This document shows, one piece after another, positions 1 through 9,200 of a stretch of 64,000 nt of DNA (its first letter is position 1; each line of letters starts with the position of its first letter). The stretch is taken from contig CM035406.1 in the NCBI GenBank assembly GCA_020310875.1, forward strand, positions 80,788,355-80,852,354. The letters run 5' to 3'. A program made the translations under genes and the position numbers. This DNA comes from Ceratopteris richardii (Eukaryota; Streptophyta; Polypodiopsida; Polypodiales; Pteridaceae). A model generated the notes under the pieces. It did not search any database. It was not told the origin of the DNA and was given only the letters and a program-made list of their open reading frames with translations.

Positions 1-258
1 CCTCTTCACTTTCATAGTCCAATACTGTAAAGTAAACATTATATGCCAAGTGCAATCGAATGGTAGACCTAGCAATTTCATCCAACTCATCCCAAACATC
101 TTCATCCATGTCAATATGCTTCTTTGAGATTCCATTTATTGGATTTCGTTGCCTCCTGTGAATCAAGAAATCTTTAATTTGATTCTTCCATAGAGCAAAA
201 TTTGCACCATCAAATTTTTGGATCTCAAAATGGTCTTTGTGCTACGAGTTGTAGCTCC
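1..258 (-). pseudogene. Ty1/copia gag N-terminal fragment, cut by window edge
   Basis: Read on the minus strand, this stretch encodes a protein with the signature KFDGANFALWKNQIKDFL, then MDEDVWDELDEIA and a segment like IRLHLAYNVYFTVLDYE. This is the classic N-terminal part of plant Ty1/copia gag (UBN2/DUF4219-type), which forms the particle coat that packages element RNA. The frame is open from about 258 leftward and leaves the window at base 1, so the zinc knuckle and pol would lie outside. No good start codon is in frame upstream; an ATG near 321 is in another frame, so an indel or decay is likely. Family assignment is firm. Whether the element beyond the window is intact cannot be seen. 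Confidence 0.75.
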
Positions 259-1288
259 AACAGGGAACACTGACACTAGACCCTGATCCACGAGACGTGC
301 TTGAGATCTTTGATGCCATGATGATAGAGAATTGATTAGAATGATAATGGATCTAAAAGAGCCCAAACACCTCTAAGGCTCAAAAAAGGATGACCAAGTG
401 TCAAATTCTGGGGAAAAATCAACAAAGTCTCCCTAGAAAAATGGATTAATGAACAATAGTGAACAACCAAAAGGATTATGTGAGAATATATGTGTTCACA
501 TCCATAAGTCTATCAAGAAGTAAATCAGCCATTGTATAGTTGAGAATGCAAAAAACTAGAAAATTTTTTCCATATTATTCTTTGCAAAATGAGCATATGA
601 CCAGTGTTAAAAGCTTATAAAACATCAAGTATTGACATGTAAACCTACGTAGTCAATCACTGACACCATTGCATATAATCGGCTAAATGAAGCCAATTAG
701 ACTTATCGAGCACCTCTGAACAACTATCATACATCTCCTACCATGATCCTCTTTATCAACATCAAAGGCTTTATGCAAATAAGTAACCACTATATCAATG
801 GCCACATGAGTGTATGTAAGTGGTATCCATAGAAGTATACATAGTGTGTATGTGCTCAATATATGTAGTAAAATGGCACTGAAGGACTGAATTCACAGCC
901 CAAACACTAGCCAACAACACCTGCAACTATTTTGCCAACTTTGTTCTTTTGGTTCAAAAAATCTATATAGACTTGCAGTGGCTGCTCCCACCACAAGTAA
1001 AACCTTTCAAGAAACCTATAGATTTATTGGTGTGGCTGAAAAAATAGCCCCAAAGGTGAATATTCTTTGTCGGAGAAGTACAAAGACCACTCTTCTTGAT
1101 GTTCTTGAACCTTTGTTAAGAGAATTATGCACAAAAGTACTCCAAAATGGCTCCAAGAATCACCCCAAAATGCTTCAAAAATACGCTTTGAAAGCAAAGA
1201 ATTAAGCTTTGAGGGTCCAAAACATGTTCAATGTAATGTTAGCCTTCATCTTTCCCCTTCTTCAAACACCACAATAGTGTAGCTTAGT
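259..1288. other. Non-coding stretch, no feature recognised
   Basis: AT-rich sequence between the copia gag fragment and the 5S-like fragment. Only short chance reading frames are present. It could be the untranslated leader of the minus-strand copia copy, but nothing in it shows this. Confidence 0.5.
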
Positions 1289-1365
1289 GTCAAGAGATTG
1301 CCGTTTAAGTGAGCTCTAAGGGGGGACAATACTAGGATGGGTGACCTCCTTGGAAGTATCAAGAA
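1289..1365 (+). pseudogene. 5S rRNA-derived fragment
   Basis: The segment matches the 3' two thirds of plant 5S rRNA. It contains the near-exact block ACTAGGATGGGTGACCTCCT (one base from the canonical CTCCTGGGAAGT continuation), preceded by diverged counterparts of the GAACTCCG-GTTAAGC and GGGCGAGAGTA segments. The block spans the internal pol III control region. The 5' third and the normal 3' end are missing or unrecognisable, so this is not a functional 5S gene. Known ways to get such a piece in plants are a dispersed 5S pseudogene, a 5S-derived SINE, or a Cassandra TRIM element, whose LTRs carry a 5S domain. No paired Cassandra LTR was found here. Confidence 0.7.
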
Positions 1366-1538
1366 CCTTTGTCTTCCTTAATCGTTGAGGTCTTTACAAC
1401 CAATGATGACTTTGGTGGCTCAGATGACAAGGTATGCCAAGTTCTATGCCTTGGTCGCCACCTTGGTCGTAAGCCTTGGGTGGGCGGGTGGGTGCTCACT
1501 TCACTTGCACAAAAGGAACAAAGATCTCGTAGCCAAAT

Positions 1539-1550
1539 GATCTCATACCA
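1539..1550 (-). other. Possible copia primer binding site
   Basis: On the minus strand this reads TGGTATGAGATC, two changes from the initiator tRNA-Met primer site TGGTATCAGAGC. A CA dinucleotide one base upstream (minus sense) would suit an LTR end near 1552. The distance to the copia gag at base 258 is long (about 1.3 kb) and no LTR pair confirms it, so this is tentative. Confidence 0.25.
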
Positions 1551-1552
1551 AT

Positions 1553-2166
1553 GAAGTATTTCGATGGTGATGCACCACGGTGGACTTTCCTTATCAAAGA
1601 GCTCCATAAAGATATCCTCGCAGTATAAAACCAAGCTCTAGATGCCGCAAACAATACTCCACATTGCCTATAGAATACGCCAAAAAACACAATACACAGA
1701 GAGCACGAACACAAATTTCTTGGGTGTTACCAAATGCATTTGTACTTATAGTCTGTTGTTGACTAGTCCACTATATGTTTTATTAAAGAACATATACAAA
1801 AGTGTATGGTTGTCATTTGTCCTTCCACATGGACACTAATGATAACACTGATACCACAATAGGTGCAAGTGGAGCTAGGCCTGACAAATGCCTATGATCT
1901 TAGCCATTCATTCATCTATGCTCCCCTAACCAATCATCCTTGTTGGTATCTTGCATGTACACATTGGGGTACCACCATGTTCACTTATGCCTCAATTTTT
2001 GCATGTATATCCAATGATTGAGATCCCCTTTAATTTGGGTTGTAATATTTGGTGTCATAATCGGGCCTTATTCTTTGACATACTAGGTAATATAACTGTT
2101 TTTGTGATTTGACTAGTCCTTGTGGGGCATCTATTTTTTTTAGAATTAATTTGTTTATACCACTTC
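1553..2166. other. Non-coding stretch, no feature recognised
   Basis: No gene or RNA signal recognised. If the primer site at 1539-1550 is real, part of this would be a copia LTR, but no second copy is in the window to fix its limits. Confidence 0.4.
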
Positions 2167-2433
2167 TATTGTCAGGATCTTATCTCATGCGCAAACAGAG
2201 GTTACGAACACAGAAAACACACAGAGAATAGACGCAACAAGAGACGAGATAGAACGCAGTATTGGGTGCAATCTTTCGAGACAAAACGTAGTATTGGGTG
2301 CAATCTCCCCCCATGCACTCTGATTCGACAGTCCACAGAGTGCATGTATTTATATGAACTTTTGATTATGTCGAAAAGAGTGGTTACATGAGAGCGGCTT
2401 TGAAAAGCAAGTGTGAAACTAAAAGTTGGTAAC
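2167..2433 (-). mobile_element. Partial LTR related to the TR-GAG element at 27250-29607
   Basis: The sequence from about 2167 matches the start of the LTR at 27250: GATCTTATCTCA, then CGCAAACAGAGGTTACGAACA, the block CGCAGTATTGGGTGCAATCT, CCATGCACTCTGAT and a TATTTATA-type box. The GTATTGGGTGCAATCT block is duplicated here but single at 27250. Similarity fades after the TTACATGAG block and stops at 2433, where the 17-kb gypsy element begins. The right-hand continuation after 19795 is not clearly LTR-like, so this may be a solo or truncated LTR that was the landing site of the large element. Confidence 0.65.
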
Positions 2434-3071
2434 TGTTGGAAGCAGCCAGAGGCACAGATGACACGGAAGCATGTAATGACAAAGCAGGGAGCCAGTCGAA
2501 TCGTTTTTCAAATAATTATGTTTTCAAATACTTTCCAAAAACCTCCAACAGTGATTTTTATCACTATTGTAACATATGTAACATAGAAAACCCCATTTTG
2601 TAATCCATAGCTCCATTTTGTGCAAGCCGAGGAGTCCTCGAGCTTGAGGAGCTTAGGTAGAATGCGCGTACCAATTTTCGTTATTTTTAGATACCGTTTA
2701 CCCTTCCAAATAGCATCTAGGACCTAATTTTTAACTATGCCGGTCACTAGATGTGAAACCGGTCAAAACTAGTCTAGAAACTATAAAAAGAGCTAGAGAG
2801 CTCATTTTTGAGGTTAGCTTGTTTGAGGTTAGAGTTCTTTTGAGATTGTAATAGTGTTCTTGAGTAATAGAGTTGATTTCTCACCTTCCATTGTGTCTTG
2901 CTTGTCTCTTCGTAGTGTGTGTGTATGTGTGTGTGCATTTCTATGCTTCTCACCTTCACTCTCACTTCATCTCACATTCACGATCTTCATATCACTCCTA
3001 TCTCTTCCGCGGATTGACATTAAGGAGGTGGAGCTTCTTAACGTGGTTCTCACCATTGTGCTAGAGCAACA
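2434..3071 (+). repeat. 5' LTR of the 17-kb gypsy element
   Basis: 638 bp, TG...CA ended, identical in length to the 3' LTR and differing at six positions, all substitutions. It contains a TATA box near 2782 and a GT-rich run near 2913-2940. Short open frames inside it are repeated in the 3' LTR and are not genes. Confidence 0.97.
2782..2789 (+). promoter_or_regulatory. TATA box of the LTR promoter
   Basis: TATAAAAA lies in the LTR, with the copy at about 19501 in the 3' LTR. It would place the RNA start (R region) near 2810-2820. Position and sequence suit a pol II LTR promoter; the start site itself cannot be seen. Confidence 0.6.
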
Positions 3072-3078
3072 CCAAATT

Positions 3079-3096
3079 TGGCGCCGTTGCTGGGGA
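3079..3096 (+). other. Primer binding site, tRNA-Asp type
   Basis: TGGCGCCGTTGCTGGGGA starts seven bases after the 5' LTR. It is one base from the Athila/Tat-type site TGGCGCCGTTGCCGGGGA, which pairs with the 3' end of tRNA-Asp to prime minus-strand DNA synthesis. Confidence 0.9.
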
Positions 3097-3454
3097 TCGA
3101 GTCTAGGACGAATGTGTGATGGTAAAAGTATAGCAACAAGTGGCGTTGGAAGGTAAAAATTTCAGTTTTTGTTGTTGTTTTTACTTAGTTTTTAGTGTTT
3201 TTCACCTCCCCCACACTCCATCTTCATCACCGCATCATCATCTTCATCTCCAAAAAAATCAGAAAATTCACCATATCCACCCATTCTCCTCATTTCCCCT
3301 CATTTGTGCATGCGAGAGAGTGAGAGAGAGCTTTTGTGCTTGTGTGTGCTTTGGTTTTCTTGAGTTTTCTTGCAGGTACAGAGCTCCAGTGCATCAGGAA
3401 AGCTTGGAAAAGGTAAAAACTTCATCTTCTGTCAGAAATTTCCGTCTGTGTCAG

Positions 3455-4172
3455 ACCATCGCGATGGTCTGCAAAGTTCGGAATTTGGAGAAGGCGACCA
3501 CACCAGCGTGTAGGCGACACCAGAGCCTCTAGGAATCCATAGCTGCATTCACAAAATTTGCATTTTGGTGGACCATCGCGACGGTCTCTGACCATCGCGA
3601 TTGTGTCACACCATCGCGATTGGCTCATGCCATCGCGACGGCTTGGCCGGACCATCGCGACGATCTCTGACCATCGCGATTGTGTCACGCCATCGCGATT
3701 GGCTCACGCCATCGCGCCGACGGTGCCACGTGGCAATCTAGACCATCGCGACGGTTCATTTTTCGGACCATCGCGACGACACCCTCACACCATCGCGACA
3801 CTTCAAAAATTCAGACCATCGCGATTGGCTCACGCCATCGCGCCCAGACCATCGCGATTGGCTCAAGCCATCGCATCTGTGACCATCGCGACGGTTCACT
3901 TTGGACCATCGCGATTGTCCACGTTGACCGTTGACTGACGCCATTGCGATTGTGCACTTCGACGCCATCGCGATTGTGCACTTTCAGACCATCGCGATTG
4001 TGCACTTCGACGCCATCGCGATTGTGCACTTTCAGACCATCGCGATTGTGCAATTTCACGCCATCGCGATTGTCCAATTTCACGCCATCGCGACGGTGCA
4101 CCCTCACGCCATCGCGACGGTCCCAGACCATCGCGATTGTCTCAAACCATCGCGATTGTGCACCCCCATCGC
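3455..4172. repeat. Array of about 28 CCATCGCGAT-type units
   Basis: A decamer core CCATCGCGA(T/C) recurs about 28 times over 0.72 kb at intervals of roughly 17-35 bases, most with an intact TCGCGA. The first unit is a perfect 16-bp palindrome, GACCATCGCGATGGTC. Toward the 3' end the spacing becomes regular, with units such as ATTGTGCACTTTCAGACC alternating with GCC and ACC forms. A few units are mutated (ATTGCGAT, ATCGCATC, ATCGCGCC). The array is CpG-rich in AT-rich surroundings. Frames open on both strands through it are a by-product of the periodicity. Confidence 0.9.
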
Positions 4173-4989
4173 AAATTTTAGGGTTTCAATTTTTGGCCAA
4201 TTTTGGGGCTATTTTTGGGGAATTTTTGGGTGATTATACTCATAGGAGACCCCTTAGCTCATATTTGGAGAAAAACCTGTTTGTCAGTTTTTACCCCCCA
4301 GGGCCTGAACGGTCATAACTTTTTCATCCGAAGTCCGTTTTTTGAGCTTAATAGCTCGTTAGAAAGCTCTCTACGAGTACTACATGACCTCAACTGTTTT
4401 TTTCTTAAAGGATACGTCTATTTTTAGACAAGCTATTTTGAGGTTGACCTAGTTTGGGACTAGAAAGCCAGGGGGCAAGCATTGAAAATTTGGGCAAAAG
4501 GGAAGGGACTTAAAAGGTGTATATACTCAAGTGCTTGATCATCCAACTGTGAAGTGGTCTAATATCGAATTTTTCCAGGTCTAGCAAGGGCAATCGAAGG
4601 CAACCAAGGCAAGGCAGTGAAGGGCATAAAGCTTGGGAAGCGCGGCTTCTTGGGCATCAGAGCAACCAGAAAAGCTGACTCGAGGTTGGAAGATTACTCA
4701 ACCCCCTCAGTCAATTCTTAGCTTAGGCTAAACGGTAGTGTTGTGGATTAACGACGATAGGAACGCCTCAAGTTCAAGAGAATTAAGTTTATCAAGTCCA
4801 AGACTAAAGTAAAGGTGTGTGACACGAAAACCTAAAGGAAAGAACCTAAGTCTGATGGAACGAGAACTCAAAATTATCACGGAAAGTCGAATTCCTGACG
4901 CATACATTAGGACAAGAATCTAAAGAAATTTAAAAAGAATCAAGACAGTAATAACAAAGAATCATTGACGATCTTAGCGTGTACTGAGT

Positions 4990-6207
4990 GTGCAAGGAAG
5001 AAAATTAATGAACCTTAGATCGGGCAAACATATAGGTAAGTCAGACCGACGAAGCCTTAGATCATCAGAGGCAAGTGTAAGAACTACTGCACGATCGTGG
5101 GCTCAACAGTTGAACACTAGTTATCCCTACAAGAGCTCAGATACCAGCGAATCAGAAATGGCATTTAGCACAGAAAAACTAGAAGGAGGGTCGAATGTAG
5201 CCTATTTAGAAAAACCTGAAGGACCCTATAGAACACAACTAGAGTTTCTCCGGACCAACCGATTAGGTGCTCGCATCTATGAGGACGGTTTGCGAAGGCA
5301 AGTGGTGCAAATGCACAACCCCGATCAACCCATTGGATTGGAACGTCCAGTGGTGAAATTCGAGAGAGACGCATACATAGACAAGGAAGGAACAATGTAC
5401 ATATTAAGTATGCAGCCAAACAATACGAATGAGTTTGGCGTGATTCAGCCAGAGACGGAAACTAAATCTCAAGGAAAAGAACCATTAGAAGAGCCTAGAA
5501 CACCTAGAGGGAAATTTGTACTGACACGAGTACTAATCCCGGATTGGATCCCTCAGGACAACAGAAGCATAGAGTTGTTTGTAAATAAAGAAACTGATGA
5601 AGCCTTTTGGAGATACAAGACAGAACTACTTAGTGAGGTAGGTATCATCACTATATACGAGTTCAAGGACCCGGATACACCTGGAAAGGTTGTATACCTG
5701 GATGAGACTTCAGAAAGAGTCTTTGTGGTGCCTGACCGTGCTAAAAACACATACACATGGAGAGGTGAATTGGTATTCCCTCCATCTAGAACGAACATGA
5801 ATACAAGTCAACAAGGGGCAGGAACATCCTCAGCCCATGGAAATCAAAGAGAGGGAAATAAAGAGAGACCGGAAGTAAGCTTCACTCATCCCATAGGGAG
5901 AGATAGAACAACCACGGACACTAATAGAGCGGATAGACAAAGGGATCATGGAATACCAGGTGGTAGAGATGATTTTCCTCTACCTAGACCACGCGAACAC
6001 GCAAGAACATTGAGACCCACACAGTTAGTAAAATCAATGAAGAATTACTTTGATGGGACAGGAGATCCCTATGACCACGTCGCAGAATTCAAGCAAGTGC
6101 TAAGAGCCGAACAAGTTGAAGACATGTTCACGCAATACAACGCATTTGGACACGTTAAAGAATACCGCTTTAACTTGGTTCCAACCTCTGCAACAAAGGC
6201 AATTTAG
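4990..6207 (+). CDS. Gag N-terminal part of the 17-kb element (frame 1)
   Basis: 405 codons from the first ATG after the leader. The first 330 residues are hydrophilic, with a charged, disordered-looking segment (GREDRTTTDTNRADRQRDHG-like) around residues 290-345. From about residue 345 it enters the retrotransposon gag domain with TQLVKSMKNYFDGTGDPYDH, but its last 17 codons (after about 6151) are out of frame. The continuing gag domain lies in the +1 frame and starts TLKNTALTWFQPL, so the true product needs a +1 shift at or near GGA-C (6148-6151). Gag would form the particle. The overlap with the next frame is 6116-6207. Whether the shift is programmed or a one-base insertion is undecided; a simple mutation is more likely. 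Confidence 0.8.
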   Translation: MQGRKLMNLRSGKHIGKSDRRSLRSSEASVRTTARSWAQQLNTSYPYKSSDTSESEMAFSTEKLEGGSNVAYLEKPEGPYRTQLEFLRTNRLGARIYEDGLRRQVVQMHNPDQPIGLERPVVKFERDAYIDKEGTMYILSMQPNNTNEFGVIQPETETKSQGKEPLEEPRTPRGKFVLTRVLIPDWIPQDNRSIELFVNKETDEAFWRYKTELLSEVGIITIYEFKDPDTPGKVVYLDETSERVFVVPDRAKNTYTWRGELVFPPSRTNMNTSQQGAGTSSAHGNQREGNKERPEVSFTHPIGRDRTTTDTNRADRQRDHGIPGGRDDFPLPRPREHARTLRPTQLVKSMKNYFDGTGDPYDHVAEFKQVLRAEQVEDMFTQYNAFGHVKEYRFNLVPTSATKAI

Positions 6208-9200
6208 AGACATCCATCACTTTTTAGAGTCATTCATCACCGAATTCTCTAAAAGTGGGATTAGACATGACACGTCTTCGTTGATTCATAGCTTTAAACA
6301 GACCCCTCAGGAAACCGTAAGACTGGCAAGACGTAGGTTTAGACAATATGTTGAACGATGTCCAATGCAAGAGCTACCCTCACAAGCCAAGCAAGTGTCA
6401 TTGTTTTTAGACGGCTTGTTGAGCTCTAAACTACGCTCCTACGTGTACCTAAAAGAACCCAGAACGCTAGAGCAATGTGTAAGAATTTGTATAGACATTG
6501 AGGACAACTTAGGAGACGAGTTGGAACTTTCAAAGGTCTATAAGGACTCAGACTGTTCATCTCTAGCATCCACAAAATTGTCTAGCTCAATAGAAGACCT
6601 TGCAGAAAAAGTGGCCCAGAAATTAGGAGTTTCTAGTAAACCTAGGGTGCTAATGAACAAGCATTGTTACACCTGTGGTGGTGACCATATGGCAAATGTG
6701 TGTCCCAATGCACCACAACCACAAACCAACCCTAGTGGCCAATATTGTACAATTGAAAAGAGATACACGAATCATACGGCTCAGGACTGCCCATACAACA
6801 AACAAACCGTGAGACAGAACTATCCGCAAGCATACCCGCAGCCAGGTAGGTATCAAGGCCAATACAATGCTCAGCCTTATTACTATAGGCCTCCTCAGAA
6901 CTACCCATACCAGGCTCAACAGAGACCTCAACCTGTCTTAGCCCAGCAGCCACCCCCACCAGCGAATGTCATCTCAGTCAAATACGCTGCTGCAGAAGAG
7001 AACCTAAGTAGGTCCTTAGTGCCTTCTTCACCTTTGATCACAGAGAGTGACCCACACTCAAACAGTTTTGACTCTACGCATGTAGATAGTCCACCCGCAT
7101 ATTACACAGAGTCACCAGAACACGTAGAAACATATCATTACGATAGTCCACCAGTGGAACCTAGTTGGGAGCCAGACTATGCTAATGTGATGTACACAAA
7201 CCCAAATCCACGGCCCCAAGTAAGACAACAGAGACCACAGGGCCCTAGAGGACCATGCTTTAGGTGCCAAGGAGATCATTTCATAAAGGATTGCCCACAT
7301 CCCCCGATATCAGGACAGTCACAGTACTATAACATCCAAGGCTTTTGTGCTGATTGTGGCAAAGAGCACATAATCAAAGATTGTCCTAAAAATCCAGTTA
7401 ACGCTTCGAATGTGACACCGATCAACGTGATAGGTATTGTAAATAACGCAGATGGATCCAATCCTACATACGTGCCTATCCAAGCTATAACAAGAGCCCA
7501 GGCACTCTTACAGAACCAACAGCTTAATCAGGAGAAAGTAGCCGGAACTAGTGAAGTTGCAGAATCTAGCAGTAAAAAGACAAAATCTTGGAGAGATTCT
7601 AGAGAAAGAATTAAGAGAAAGTGGAGTAAAAAGATAACGGAGTTGGAAGGAAGTTTGAAGGAATCTAGAGCCAAAATCCAAGAATTAACTTCACAGGAAT
7701 TGAATCAAGAGAATCCAGCTCAAAAATCAGGATCAGTTTTAGCGGAACCCATACCAGAAAATCTAGACATGATGTTTCGCGCATATCAGGCTAGATTAAA
7801 AGAGGGACCTCAGGTAGCTGAAATGAGCAAAAACTACCCACGAGCTGATCTAGAAATTGAGAGAACTAAACTTTGCATGAAGATGGTAGAATTAGCACAA
7901 GCTTTGTTCGAAGCCTCTAGATATCTTAATTGGAATAACATGGCAAAACCGGAACTACACTTTCAAGGACTAATGGAGAGGCTAGAATACTTGATAGAGA
8001 GCAAAGAGACAAAGGATCAGCCTAGGAACCCTATTGTCCCAGAGACACAGGAAAGGAATGCACCATCCCTGTCTCAAGTACCCAATACAGAAAGTCAAGA
8101 CAACCTATCTTCCATACATAGGTACTCACATGAATTTTTGAGAGAAATCCAGGAAGAGAAATGGAGAAAAGAACAAGGAACCCATCCTCCTATTCAAGAA
8201 ATAGATGACTTGCAGGAACAATTTCCCCAAGACATTCCCTCTATTTACGATGAGGTAGAGGAGGAGCAACTGAGCGAACACACAGGCTTTGAATCTAATT
8301 CCTTACAAGAATTACCTCAGTTCACAGGACCTTGGGAAGCAAAGTCTATTAGTATGAGAGCACCCACGATAATAGTGAGGAATGAAGAATCAGTAATCCC
8401 TAGAAACACGGAAGTGATCAAGAATACCAAAGTACAATGTAACCTTACTCTGGAGGAGTTATTGAAGGTAAAACCAGAATTGTGGAAACATGTAGCAAAT
8501 CAATTCCCTGAGCTTGCTACTACTCCCTCACAAATAGGATCACAAAATAAGGTACCAGAGATACCCGTAGAAAAGATTGGAGATGTAAGTGAAGGAGAGG
8601 AAGGTAATACTTATCTTCCGATAACCCATCAGGGCTACACCACGAAAGCCATCTTAGATTTAGGAGCCGGAGTAGCCATAGCTACCACCGCTTTATGGAA
8701 ACGTTGGGGTAAGCCAGCATTGAGACCCACCAGAATGAAGCTACAAATGGCTGATGGACACATAGAAAAACAATTAGGCTTACTAGAAGGCATATCACTC
8801 ACCACTTGTGGTGTAGAATTTGAGCATACCTTTGCCATTTGTGACTTTGCAAAAAACCATGCTTATGAGATGATATTGGGACGACCATTCATGCGTCAGT
8901 TGCAAATTGTACAAGATTGGGGAACTAATTCTTTGTACTTGCAACATTTAGGAGTGACTACCAAAGTCAATCTTAAAGACTATTCACATCGAGATGTACC
9001 CCCAATACAATGGAATACCATCCATAAGACACAAGTAGAGACGGAATCCGTGCACTCATTAGAATCAGATCCTTCTTGGTTGCATGAGGATACTCATTTA
9101 TGGATGTGTAAAGTAGCAAAACAAGAGGAAGAAAGGTTAGAAGCCAGGACCTTAGGTGCAGAACAACATCCACGAACACTTCAGGATCCCGCTTATGCAC

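Larger units (their letters stand above)
3072..4989 (+). other. Long untranslated leader of the 17-kb element
   Basis: About 1.9 kb between LTR and gag. It contains the primer site, a pyrimidine-rich stretch (3200-3360), the CCATCGCGAT array (about 3455-4172), and an AT/G-rich segment with no repeats (4180-4989). Short frames on both strands come from the array. Leaders of this length are usual in Tat/Athila elements, where packaging signals lie; no specific RNA structure is claimed. Confidence 0.75.

Noticed and set aside
1846-1858. Second TGGTATCAG-like site on the minus strand (TGTGGTATCAGTG)
   Set aside because: No CA-ended LTR edge next to it and far from the copia gag; the site at 1539 is slightly better and still weak.
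2854-3064. Small frames in the LTR, seen again at 19573-19794
   Set aside because: They are the same LTR sequence twice, cross the promoter/R region and have low-complexity GT coding.
3455-4172. CRISPR-like look of the array
   Set aside because: Unit is only about 10 bases, spacing irregular, spacers are similar to each other, and the context is a plant retroelement.
3558-4233. Open frames on both strands through the CCATCGCGAT array
   Set aside because: The repeat unit lacks stops in several frames; the proteins are repeats of its translation and the region is the element's leader.
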